DNA from: Nostoc parmelioides FACHB-3921
GTDB taxonomy: Bacteria > Cyanobacteriota > Cyanobacteriia > Cyanobacteriales > Nostocaceae
Assembly (NCBI RefSeq): GCF_014696625.1
Contig: NZ_JACJQL010000001.1
Span: 186,001 to 250,000, forward strand
Reading direction: 5' to 3'
Length of the DNA: 64,000 nt
In this document: piece after piece, positions 46,283-53,721 of the stretch
Layout of the letters: every line of letters starts with the position of its first letter
Position numbering within the stretch: position 1 is the first letter of the stretch
Made by a program: the position numbers and the translations under genes
Notes under the pieces: model-generated
What the model was told of the DNA's origin: nothing
The model's database searches: none
Seen by the model: the letters and a program-made list of their open reading frames with translations, nothing else

Positions 46283-46432
46283 AATTAGGGCTTACGTAGC
46301 CAGGTTGTCTGTTGAGACCGGGTGTAAAGGTATAGGGGTGTAAGGATTTCAAACATTTATACCCTTGCTTATACCCTTACACTCTTGTCCAAACCCTTGG
46401 TCTTTCGTTTTCATGAGTAAGTCCTAATAATT
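46283..46432. mobile_element. MITE-like element with AGGRCTTAC ends
   Basis: The 373-base gap 46246-46618 contains AATTAGGGCTTAC (46283-46295) and its inverse GTAAGTCCTAATAATT (46417-46432), enclosing mirrored GGTGTAA / TTACAC heptamer runs. The AGGACTTACGCA signature at 40899 suggests the same family. Non-coding, about 150 bases. The rest of the gap shows nothing I can name. Confidence 0.5.
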
Positions 46433-46618
46433 ACTAATACTAGCGAATAAAATCTCATGAAGGAGTTAGGTAACTATTTTAACTTATAAATATTTGTTAC
46501 GTAAGGGCTGGTTAATCTTGTCTACGCAGGGAACGTAGACAATAATCGCACAAAAATTCGATATGGCAGACTAAGTTTTACTTAGTCTGTGAATCTAAGC
46601 TGACAAATACTATTGAAG

Positions 46619-46885
46619 CTAACCTTCTTGAACTCGGTGTTCAAATTCCTCACGGGTTTTTTCAACTATGACCAGAGAAGAAGCATATATTTCTTGGTGT
46701 TCCTGTTTCAACCAATTTAAAAGACGGGACAGTTGGGCATTTCTTAAATCTAGGTCTGTTTGAAAAATAACGGAAGTTGCCATTGATTGAGCATATTGGA
46801 CTGGATGACCTTGATTGATGAAATGAGCAATTAAACCTGCGAAGGCTTCTTGGCGTACTGGATCAGAAGTAGCTTCCATAGACAT
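46619..46885 (-). CDS. Conserved hypothetical small protein
   Basis: An 88-residue soluble, helical protein (FAGLIAHFINQGHPVQYAQS, LRNAQLSRLLNWLKQEH, VIVEKTREEFEHRVQEG). I do not recognise the family. Met3 (46879) is an alternative start. It is divergent from gvpA across a 463-base regulatory region and could share its control, though nothing in the protein itself points to gas vesicles. Confidence 0.65.
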   Translation of the reverse strand: MSMEATSDPVRQEAFAGLIAHFINQGHPVQYAQSMATSVIFQTDLDLRNAQLSRLLNWLKQEHQEIYASSLVIVEKTREEFEHRVQEG

Positions 46886-47348
46886 TGTTTTTGTTCCAAG
46901 ATAATTATTGAAGATATCCTATGTTATTTCCTAAAGGCTTAAGTAATAGCAATACTACCTAATTTAAAAAACAGATTTAAAAAAAACGACTGTGTATTTA
47001 CTGATTCAATTACCCATTAAAAGGAGGTGACACTACTAACTGCTATTTTTCCGGAAAAAAATTGTAAAGACTGACTAATTTTTAAAGTTTACATTAAAGT
47101 ATACAAAGCAAACAATGTTGTAATTTAAAACTTACATTTGCATAAAAACCCATGCAAAGCAAACATATAATCAACATCAAAGCTCTCATTTATTGTTAAA
47201 ATGTTTTCATCTTTACATTTCTTAAAACTTTTTATACCTGCAAAGTATTTACATCCGAAAAACCTGTGTCTAATATTAATTCAGTAGCGAGTAAAGCGAA
47301 CGCCGAGCTTAATACTAAAAAATCAACAATGAGTTAAGGTCTAAAAAC
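46886..47348. promoter_or_regulatory. Upstream regulatory region of the gas-vesicle cluster
   Basis: A 463-base, A-rich region. CAAAGCAAACA occurs at 47104-47114 and again at 47155-47165, 51 bases apart, i.e. close to five helical turns, and CAAAGTATT follows at 47241; these may be regulator sites. A long GTTTACATT/TTTACATT vocabulary recurs at 47088, 47132 and 47211. The leader after the candidate promoter is about 65 bases. Confidence 0.45.
47248..47276 (+). promoter_or_regulatory. Candidate gvpA promoter (-35 TTTACA, -10 TAATAT)
   Basis: TTTACA at 47248-47253 and TAATAT at 47271-47276 are separated by 17 bases, close to a sigma-70 type consensus, and would start transcription near 47283, about 65 bases upstream of the first gvpA. 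Assigned by eye only. Confidence 0.4.
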
Positions 47349-47564
47349 ATGGCAGTCGAAAAAACTAATTCTTCTTCAAGCTTGGCAGAAGTTATTGACC
47401 GTATCTTAGATAAAGGTATCGTTGTAGATGCTTGGGTACGTGTTTCTCTAGTTGGTATTGAACTACTTGCAATCGAAGCTCGTATCGTGGTTGCTTCTGT
47501 TGAAACTTACCTGAAATATGCAGAAGCTGTAGGTCTAACACAATCCGCCGCTATGCCTGCTTAA
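47349..47564 (+). CDS. gvpA: Gas vesicle major structural protein GvpA, copy 1
   Basis: The 71-residue shell protein: [55 protein letters not shown] and the Ala-rich end. Full length and essentially identical to known cyanobacterial GvpA. It polymerises into ribs that form the gas-filled, protein-walled vesicle giving buoyancy. A TAAGGT Shine-Dalgarno lies upstream. Residue 48 is Val here and Ile in copy 2. The hairpin at 47580-47619 follows. Confidence 0.98.
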   Translation: MAVEKTNSSSSLAEVIDRILDKGIVVDAWVRVSLVGIELLAIEARIVVASVETYLKYAEAVGLTQSAAMPA

Positions 47565-47579
47565 TTATTAAGTAGATTC

Positions 47580-47619
47580 TAGAATATCTTAATTCCTAAT
47601 AGGAAGTTAAGATATTCTA
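47580..47619 (+). promoter_or_regulatory. Long stem-loop between the two gvpA copies
   Basis: TAGAATATCTTAA (47580-47592) pairs with TTAAGATATTCTA (47607-47619); inside, TTCCT and AGGAA add five more pairs around a 3-base loop with a single bulged G. About 18 base pairs in all. No T-run follows, so an mRNA-stabilising or processing element is more likely than a full terminator. Confidence 0.7.
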
Positions 47620-47668
47620 CTCCCGACTAGATAAATGTAAACACAACTATAGCTTAAGGTACAAAATC

Positions 47669-47884
47669 ATGGCAGTCGAAAAAACCAATTCTTCTTCAAG
47701 CTTGGCAGAAGTTATTGACCGTATCTTAGATAAAGGTATCGTCGTAGATGCTTGGGTACGCGTTTCCCTAGTTGGTATTGAACTACTTGCAATCGAAGCT
47801 CGTATCGTAATTGCTTCCGTTGAAACCTACCTGAAATATGCAGAAGCTGTAGGTCTAACACAATCCGCCGCTATGCCTGCTTAA
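47669..47884 (+). CDS. gvpA: Gas vesicle major structural protein GvpA, copy 2
   Basis: Second copy, 320 bases downstream of the first; 8 base differences in 216, all but one amino acid (Val48 to Ile) silent, and the change clusters at third positions. The duplicated block also includes TTAAGGT before the ATG and TTAATTATTAAGTAG after it. Such duplication probably raises GvpA dosage, as this protein is the bulk of the vesicle. In some species the second copy is called gvpB. Confidence 0.97.
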   Translation: MAVEKTNSSSSLAEVIDRILDKGIVVDAWVRVSLVGIELLAIEARIVIASVETYLKYAEAVGLTQSAAMPA

Positions 47885-47903
47885 TTATTAAGTAGGTGTA
47901 ATA

Positions 47904-47949
47904 AAATCAGAATTATTGCTTAAATAATTCTGATTTGTAATCTGTTTTT
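47904..47949 (+). terminator. Stem-loop with T-run after gvpA copy 2
   Basis: AAATCAGAATTATT (47904-47917) pairs perfectly with AATAATTCTGATTT (47923-47936); a run of five T follows at 47945-47949 after a short spacer. Probably a partial terminator that lowers gvpC and downstream transcription relative to gvpA, and/or an mRNA 3' end stabiliser. Confidence 0.7.
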
Positions 47950-48091
47950 GTGAAGTAGTTTGATACTTTTCAGTCAGATTTATCAAGGGACAAAGCGTAA
48001 GCATAAGTATTGTTTTAGCTACATTTATTGGATATCAATTATCCAGTAAATGTAGTTAATTGACGATTGTCATAATATTGCGGAGAACCTC

Positions 48092-48481
48092 ATGACGGCT
48101 TTAATGGTAAGAATCCGGCAAGAGCATCGGTCGATAGCTGAGGAAGTAACTCAACTATTTAAAGAGACTCATGAATTCTTGTCCGCTACAACAGCACACA
48201 GACAAGAGCAAGCCAAAAAGCAGGCGCAACAGCTACATCAGTTCCACTACAACCTGGAGCAAACAACCCACGAGTTTTTAACAGAAACCACAAAACAAAG
48301 GGTTGCTCAAGCTGAAGCACAGGCAAAGTTTTTGCATAAGTTTCACCAAAATCTAGAGCAGTCTACCCACGAGTTTCTAGCAGAAACAGCAAAAAACAGA
48401 ACTGAGCAAGCCAAAGCACAAAGTCAATATCTGCAACAATTTCGTAAGGATTTGTTTGCTAGTATTTTTGGCACATTTTAG
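48092..48481 (+). CDS. gvpC: Gas vesicle outer strengthening protein GvpC (three repeats)
   Basis: A 129-residue protein built from 33-residue repeats. Three are visible: one starting near residue 19 ([17 protein letters not shown]..), then two exact-length units starting [16 protein letters not shown] and [16 protein letters not shown], each ending in an L-x-x-FH-x-N/D. GvpC binds the outer surface of the GvpA ribs and stiffens the vesicle. The Anabaena flos-aquae protein has five such repeats, so this is a short version. The N-terminal [17 protein letters not shown] and the C-terminal FASIFGTF are non-repeat ends. Confidence 0.95.
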   Translation: MTALMVRIRQEHRSIAEEVTQLFKETHEFLSATTAHRQEQAKKQAQQLHQFHYNLEQTTHEFLTETTKQRVAQAEAQAKFLHKFHQNLEQSTHEFLAETAKNRTEQAKAQSQYLQQFRKDLFASIFGTF

Positions 48482-48883
48482 TCCTGAGTCCAACCTCTTA
48501 ACTAAAGGAGTTAACACCTTTTCTCTAAATTAAGTCTACAAATCAGTTTCTCCTGCTCCGTGCTGCCTATTTGTAGATATATTTTCGAGAATTGGTAATC
48601 TGTCGGCAAACTAGACTAAATAGTAAACCCCCCTAATCTTATAGTTAGACAACTAGTTAGAAAAGGGGGTAAATTCAACAATGAGTTTTAGTATAAAACT
48701 TTAGATATCTTAAGCTATCTATTAATTTATTGCAAGCAGGTTATCGAGAACTGAAGTTGTTTTTTGGGTTTACTTTTGTTATTGATAACCGATGAACCCA
48801 TCGTAGCATATTAAAGTTACGAATTGCAATATTAAGGATCTAATTTTTTTGTCTGGCAAAGTAATTGTTCATCATCGTAATTT
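48482..48883. other. Intergenic region between gvpC and gvpN
   Basis: 402 bases without ORF. It contains ACCCCCCTAATCTT... mirrored by ...GAAAAGGGGGT (48629-48671), a candidate stem-loop that could end the gvpA-gvpC transcript, and a small TTAACT/AGTTAA repeat near 48499. A separate promoter for gvpN onward is expected but not identified. Confidence 0.45.
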
Positions 48884-50140
48884 ATGACTCTCACTGCAAA
48901 TAACAAGAAAAGAGCTGTTCTCCGCGTCCGTCCCGGTCAATTTGTCGTTACACCTGCGATTGAGCAGGTAGCAATTCGGGCGTTACGTTATCTCACATCA
49001 GGATTTGCTGTTCACTTACGGGGGCCAGCAGGTACAGGGAAAACAACTTTAGCCATGCACTTGGCTAACTGTTTAGATAGACCAATCATGTTGATTTTTG
49101 GAGATGATGAATTTAAAAGTTCTGATTTGATTGGTAGTGAATCCGGTTATACCCATAAGAAGTTACTGGACAATTACATTCACAGTGTTCTCAAAGTCGA
49201 AGACGAATTTAAACAAAATTGGGTCGATTCTAGACTAACTCTAGCTTGTAGAGAAGGCTTCACTTTGGTCTACGACGAATTTAACCGTTCTCGACCGGAA
49301 GTGAATAACGTCTTGCTCTCAGCTTTAGAAGAAAAAATTCTGACTCTTCCTCCTAGTAGTAATCAGCCAGAATACTTGCACGTTAATCCCCAATTTCGGG
49401 CTATTTTTACCTCTAATCCAGAAGAGTACTGCGGAGTCCACTCAACTCAGGATGCTTTAATGGATCGGTTGGTAACTATTAATATGCCAGAGCCGGATGA
49501 GCTAACTCAAACTGAGATATTAGCTCAGAAAACCGAACTCAATAGAGCAGATGCTTTGTTAATTGTGCGATTAGTGAAAGCATTTCGCTCACGTACAGGT
49601 GGGGAGAAGACTTCTGGCTTGCGGTCTTGTTTGATGATTGCTAAGGTATGTGCCGAACACAATATTTTAGTTGCGCCAGAAAGCTCTGATTTTCGAGAAA
49701 TCTGTGCAGATGTGCTGTTCAACCGGACGAATTGGTCTGCTAGCGAAGCCACGACGATCTTCCTTGAATTGCTAAACCATCTGGACTTACAGCAAATAGA
49801 GGAGTTCAAGAATAGTATTACACCAGAGGATACAGATGCGATCGCAGACGATGATCAAAATTCGATCAACGAAAGCGGGTTTCCTACAATCATCGATTCT
49901 CAGTTTGGCACTCTTGATTCTGAAGTTACCGAACAACCAGGTGTAGAAGATTCTATTCCATTTGAGCAGGAAATTTATCTCTACTTACAACAGTACAAAA
50001 GTGCAGCCTTAGCTCTAGTTCAACAGGAATTTGAACTCAGTCGGACTGTAGCCACCAATGCTCTCAACTCTTTAGAGCAGAAAGGCTTAGTAAGCAAGAA
50101 CAATCATGTGTATACCATTGAAGAGCCGAATCAATCGTGA
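48884..50140 (+). CDS. gvpN: Gas vesicle AAA+ ATPase GvpN with C-terminal winged-helix-like extension
   Basis: A 418-residue MoxR-type AAA+ ATPase. Walker A is GPAGTGKT at 47-54, Walker [11 protein letters not shown] at 127-136, sensor region [21 protein letters not shown] near 185-205. GvpN is required for efficient vesicle growth. This protein is longer than typical GvpN (about 280-345 residues): after the ATPase core there is an acidic, Ser/Asp-rich linker (about 310-360) and then a ~55-residue end ([37 protein letters not shown]) that looks like a winged helix. Its stop overlaps the gvpJ GTG start by 4 bases. Confidence 0.93.
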   Translation: MTLTANNKKRAVLRVRPGQFVVTPAIEQVAIRALRYLTSGFAVHLRGPAGTGKTTLAMHLANCLDRPIMLIFGDDEFKSSDLIGSESGYTHKKLLDNYIHSVLKVEDEFKQNWVDSRLTLACREGFTLVYDEFNRSRPEVNNVLLSALEEKILTLPPSSNQPEYLHVNPQFRAIFTSNPEEYCGVHSTQDALMDRLVTINMPEPDELTQTEILAQKTELNRADALLIVRLVKAFRSRTGGEKTSGLRSCLMIAKVCAEHNILVAPESSDFREICADVLFNRTNWSASEATTIFLELLNHLDLQQIEEFKNSITPEDTDAIADDDQNSINESGFPTIIDSQFGTLDSEVTEQPGVEDSIPFEQEIYLYLQQYKSAALALVQQEFELSRTVATNALNSLEQKGLVSKNNHVYTIEEPNQS

Positions 50141-50583
50141 CTACCACCCCAATACACCCAACACGTCCTCAGACTAACTCAAATCGAGTAATTCCCACTT
50201 CTACACAAGGTTCTACCTTAGCGGATATTCTCGAAAGAGTTTTGGATAAAGGCATTGTGATTGCTGGCGATATTTCTGTATCTATCGCTTCAACTGAACT
50301 CATACATATTAGGATTCGCCTGTTAATTTCTTCAGTTGATAAAGCTCGTGAGATGGGTATCAATTGGTGGGAAAATGACCCCTATCTCAGTAGCAAATCG
50401 CAACGCTTAGTTGAAGAAAATCAACAACTGCAACAACGGCTAGAAAGTCTAGAAAAACAACTACGTTTACTCACGTCTGCTGTGCAAGAAGAAACGACAT
50501 TAACAGCTAACAATCCAGAAGATTTACAACCAATGTACGAAGTAAATAGTCAAGAGGGTGATAAATCCCACCTTGATGCTTAG
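50137..50583 (+). CDS. gvpJ: Gas vesicle minor shell-related protein GvpJ
   Basis: A 148-residue GvpA-family protein; residues ~27-75 match the GvpA core ([38 protein letters not shown]). The tail from residue 85 is a Gln/Glu-rich coiled coil. GvpJ is a minor component proposed to form tips or nucleate assembly. It starts with GTG that overlaps the gvpN stop (GTGA), so it is translationally coupled to gvpN; initiation by GTG may keep expression low. Confidence 0.93.
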   Translation: MTTTPIHPTRPQTNSNRVIPTSTQGSTLADILERVLDKGIVIAGDISVSIASTELIHIRIRLLISSVDKAREMGINWWENDPYLSSKSQRLVEENQQLQQRLESLEKQLRLLTSAVQEETTLTANNPEDLQPMYEVNSQEGDKSHLDA

Positions 50584-50702
50584 TCAGATTCTGGAAATCC
50601 CTAAGCAACCCAGGTTAAATTTATAGCAATTTTATTGATTGTGAATTGGTATTAGCCTGGATTGAATCGAATTCAAAAAATTTAGAAAAGGTAGATAGCA
50701 TC

Positions 50703-51176
50703 ATGACAATGGTTTGTAATCCAGTTGAAAAGTCTCCTAATTTGCTACCTACCACTTCTAAAGCTAACAGCAAAGCAGGTTTAGCTCCTTTACTTTTGAC
50801 TGTAGTGGAACTAATACGCCAGCTGATGGAGGCACAAGTAATTCGGCGCATGGAACAGGACTGTCTTAGCGAATCTGAGTTAGAACAAGCAAGTGAAAGT
50901 TTGCAAAAACTAGAAGAACAAGTTCTGAATCTGTGCCATATTTTTGAGATTGAACCCACAGACTTAAATATAAATTTAGGTGATGTGGGTACTCTTTTAC
51001 CTTCCCCAGGATCTTATTATCCGGGTGAGATAGGAAATAAACCTTCTGTGCTGGAACTGCTAGACCGTCTATTAAACACAGGAATTGTTGTAGATGGTGA
51101 AATAGATTTAGGTCTAGCTCAACTCAATCTCATTCATGCTAAATTGCGCTTAGTTTTAACCTCAAGACCGTTGTAA
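50703..51176 (+). CDS. gvpK: Gas vesicle protein GvpK
   Basis: Start at 50703 (157 residues) is preferred over a TTG-initiated frame at 50646. The middle is a helical, Glu/Gln-rich segment (LLLTVVELIRQLMEAQVIRR, SEL.QASESLQKLEEQ), then a Gly/Pro loop and the GvpK-type end PSVLELLDRLLNTGIVVDGE .. INLGLAQLNLIHAKLRLVL, similar in pattern to the GvpA core. GvpK is an accessory assembly protein of unproven mechanism, essential in haloarchaea. Confidence 0.9.
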   Translation: MTMVCNPVEKSPNLLPTTSKANSKAGLAPLLLTVVELIRQLMEAQVIRRMEQDCLSESELEQASESLQKLEEQVLNLCHIFEIEPTDLNINLGDVGTLLPSPGSYYPGEIGNKPSVLELLDRLLNTGIVVDGEIDLGLAQLNLIHAKLRLVLTSRPL

Positions 51177-51281
51177 TTATAAGTGAAAGACAACAGAGGA
51201 AATTAAGTAATTAAAGTGGGTATTACCCACCTTAATCTACGCATCACGGGCAATTCTCACCCTAATTGAATTTTGAATTTT

Positions 51282-52016
51282 ATGAGTTCTGGTCTTTATC
51301 TATACGGTATTTTTCCCGACCCAATCCCAGAAACAGTTACTCTTCAAGGATTGGATTCTCAACTTGTCTATAGTCAAGTTATTGATGGATTTACGTTTTT
51401 ATATTCAGAAGCACAACAAGAAAAATATTTAGCATCTCGGCGGAATTTAATCAGCCACGAAAAAGTGTTAGAACAAGCGATGCACGCTGGATTTAGAACT
51501 TTGCTACCCTTGCGTTTTGGATTAGTTGTCAAAAATTGGGAAACGGTAGTTACACAACTACTTCAACCATATAAAGCACAATTACGAGAGCTATTCCAGA
51601 AATTAGCTGGGAGACGGGAAGTTAGCGTGAAGATTTTTTGGGATAGCAAGGCTGAATTACAAGCAATGATGGATTCTCATCAAGACTTAAAGCAGAAGCG
51701 AGACCAAATGGAAGGAAAGGCATTAAGTATGGAGGAAGTAATACAAATTGGACAATTAATTGAAAGTAATTTACTAAGTCGCAAAGAATCTATAATTCAA
51801 GCCTTTTTTGATGAGCTAAAACCCTTAGCAGATGAGGTTATTGAAAGTGACCCAATGACAGAAGATATGATTTATAATGCGGCATTTTTAATTCCTTGGG
51901 AAAACGAATCTATATTTAGCCAACAAGTCGAAGCTATTGATCAAAAATTCGATGAACGTTTACGCATTCGCTACAACAACTTTACAGCACCTTATACATT
52001 TGCTCAAATTTCTTGA
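51282..52016 (+). CDS. gvpF: Gas vesicle protein GvpF (GvpF/L family)
   Basis: Starts at ATG 51282 (244 residues; a TTG nine bases earlier is part of an AATTTTGAATTT repeat). SGLYLYGIFPDP opens the GvpF/L family; ISHEKVLEQAMHAGFRTLLP and LRFGLVVKN mark the first domain, and YNAAFLIPWENE .. RIRYNNFTAPYTFAQI the second. GvpF lies at the gas-facing side or in assembly intermediates and binds GvpA. It is 14 bases from gvpG. A second family member is gvpW at 53001. Confidence 0.93.
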   Translation: MSSGLYLYGIFPDPIPETVTLQGLDSQLVYSQVIDGFTFLYSEAQQEKYLASRRNLISHEKVLEQAMHAGFRTLLPLRFGLVVKNWETVVTQLLQPYKAQLRELFQKLAGRREVSVKIFWDSKAELQAMMDSHQDLKQKRDQMEGKALSMEEVIQIGQLIESNLLSRKESIIQAFFDELKPLADEVIESDPMTEDMIYNAAFLIPWENESIFSQQVEAIDQKFDERLRIRYNNFTAPYTFAQIS

Positions 52017-52029
52017 TAGGAGTCATACA

Positions 52030-52407
52030 ATGCTAGGTAAAATCTTGTTATTGCCTGTTATGGGGCCAATTAATGGACTTATGTGGATTGGAGAACAAAT
52101 TCAAGAACGTACCAATACTGAATTTGACGCTCAAGAAAATCTACATAAACAATTATTGAGTTTGCAATTAAAATTTGATATGGGCGAAATTTCTGAAGAA
52201 GAATTTGATATCCAAGAAGAAGAAATTCTCTTGAAAATTCAAGCTCTAGAAGCAGAAGAGAGCCTCAATAAAGAGTCTGAAGATGGTGATGATTTAGAGG
52301 TACAACCTCTTTTTATATTAGCATCTGAAGAAAATCAAGTTTATCAAGAGCCATCTAGATTTAGCGAGGAATACCAAGATAATGAGGATTTAGTTTTATC
52401 ACCTTGA
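52030..52407 (+). CDS. gvpG: Gas vesicle protein GvpG
   Basis: True start is the ATG at 52030, preceded by AGGAG (52018-52022) with a 7-base gap; upstream in-frame starts lie in gvpF. 125 residues: hydrophobic MLGKILLLPVMGPINGLMWI, then the GvpG helix QIQERTNTEFDAQENLHKQL and EEEFDIQEEEIL, and an acidic tail (about 80-125). Accessory protein of assembly, stable only with other Gvps. The last gene of the plus-strand run gvpN-J-K-F-G before the bidirectional terminator. Confidence 0.92.
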   Translation: MLGKILLLPVMGPINGLMWIGEQIQERTNTEFDAQENLHKQLLSLQLKFDMGEISEEEFDIQEEEILLKIQALEAEESLNKESEDGDDLEVQPLFILASEENQVYQEPSRFSEEYQDNEDLVLSP

Positions 52408-52496
52408 TCAAGTGTTAGTTTAGACTTGAAACGCTCAGGGACAAGTTTTTACTACAAATTTCATTTATATACATCGAGCCACATAATCAGTTTAAT

Positions 52497-52535
52497 TAAA
52501 CTATTAAAAACCCGCAAAAGCGGGTTAATAGTTTA
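52497..52535. terminator. Bidirectional intrinsic terminator between gvpG and gvpV
   Basis: TAAACTATTAA followed by A-run and CCCGC (52497-52515) pairs with GCGGGTTAATAGTTTA (52520-52535) around an AAAA loop. A/T runs flank the GC stem on both sides. It covers the stop codon of the minus-strand gvpV and ends transcription from gvpG and gvpV. Confidence 0.85.
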
Positions 52536-52847
52536 ATATTCGATATCAAATGCTTGGTAGTTATTGGTTTCACGGAATATTTTGGGAAGTGCTATCCGAG
52601 AAGGTTTTAGCTCGGCATGACGTAAATGACTAATACTTCTTTCTGTCCCTTCTATCTGAGTTTTAAGTGTGGATAATCGTTGCTTAAGTAGTACTGTTCT
52701 CTGTTCAATAAAAGCCAACTCTTGTTTAATTCTCTGCTGTTCTGTTACTAATTTGTAAAGTTCTAATTGACTGGAAGCCTCAGATTTATTTCTAGGCATT
52801 GTGGTGATTTTAGGTCTGATTATGCCCCGATTACGTACTTTTGTCAT
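52533..52847 (-). CDS. gvpV: Gas vesicle protein GvpV, inverted relative to the cluster
   Basis: Starting at ATG 52847, 104 residues (MTKVRNRGIIRPKITTMPRN is the conserved Lys/Arg/Pro-rich start; the frame extends to a start at 52874, adding nine residues). The centre is a coiled coil (LELYKLVTEQQRIKQELAFIE, VLLKQRLSTLKTQIEGT), then HAELKPSRIALP. GvpV is an accessory protein of cyanobacterial and Serratia clusters; function uncertain. It is on the minus strand, convergent with gvpG and divergent from gvpW (about 126-153 bases between the two starts). Confidence 0.85.
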   Translation of the reverse strand: MTKVRNRGIIRPKITTMPRNKSEASSQLELYKLVTEQQRIKQELAFIEQRTVLLKQRLSTLKTQIEGTERSISHLRHAELKPSRIALPKIFRETNNYQAFDIEY

Positions 52848-53000
52848 TGGAAATACCTGAATAATTGATAGCATTATAACTAAGATTTTAAAGATGTAAA
52901 TAGTTTAATGAAATTCAGATGTTTTTCTATTTCTGTGACAAGATATTTGTTCTGACACCAATAAAACAGAATACTTAAGTTTTTTTACCTGGGTGGAATA

Positions 53001-53684
53001 ATGCGATCGCCAAATTTTTATACTTATGCTTTTCTAAATACTCCTGATATTCCTTTATATCTACCATCTGGCAATCTGGGTCAATTACTCCTGATTCATG
53101 GCCATAAGCTCTCAGCCGTCGTGGAACCGGGAATATCCTTAGAATCTAGTCAAAATAATGATGAAGAAGTCATCAAAATGGTTTTAGCTCATGACCGCGT
53201 CATTTGTGAGCTATCTCAGCAGACAACAGTTTTACCTCTGCGTTTTGGCACTTATTTCAATTCCGAAGAGACATTGCTAAATCATATAGAGTCTCATGCT
53301 CAGGAATATCAAGAGAAACTCGATCATATTCAAGGAAAAACTGAATATACTTTAAAGCTCATTCCTCGTAAATTTGAAGAACTTGCTAAGGTTTCAGGGG
53401 GAAATGGCAGAGATTACTTTTTGGCGAAAAAACTACATTATGAGCATCAAAAAAGTTTTATTGGTGATCAAAATAGGGAGAAAAATCATCTGATCAATTT
53501 AATAATGGATGTTTATCGCTCATCTGCGATTATTCAAGATTATGTAGAAGAAGTACGGCTTCATCTTTTAGTTGATCGCCATGATAAAACTTTACTCTTC
53601 AAACAAGTGTTAACGCTACAAGAAAAATGCCCTCATTGGAATTTAATTTTGGGAGAACCTCTACCACCCTATCACTTTGTTTAA
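53001..53684 (+). CDS. gvpW: Gas vesicle protein GvpW (GvpF/L family)
   Basis: A 227-residue GvpF/L-type protein: FYTYAFLNTPDIPLYLP at the start, MVLAHDRVICELSQQTTVLPLRFG and the C-terminal LHLLVDRHDKTLLFKQ. The start overlaps a HIP1 site right after the ATG and a GGTGGA stretch precedes it. It opens a three-gene unit: the ArsA-like gene starts 37 bases and the Cdc48-like gene 1987 bases downstream of its stop, with no terminator in between. Confidence 0.88.
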   Translation: MRSPNFYTYAFLNTPDIPLYLPSGNLGQLLLIHGHKLSAVVEPGISLESSQNNDEEVIKMVLAHDRVICELSQQTTVLPLRFGTYFNSEETLLNHIESHAQEYQEKLDHIQGKTEYTLKLIPRKFEELAKVSGGNGRDYFLAKKLHYEHQKSFIGDQNREKNHLINLIMDVYRSSAIIQDYVEEVRLHLLVDRHDKTLLFKQVLTLQEKCPHWNLILGEPLPPYHFV

Positions 53685-53721
53685 TTTCTACTAATAAATT
53701 TATCAAGGAATTTTTAATTTC

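Noticed and set aside
47349..48481. Regularly repeated DNA in the gas-vesicle region considered as CRISPR
   Set aside because: The periodicity is a gvpA duplication and 33-codon gvpC repeats, both coding; no direct repeats with unique spacers exist.
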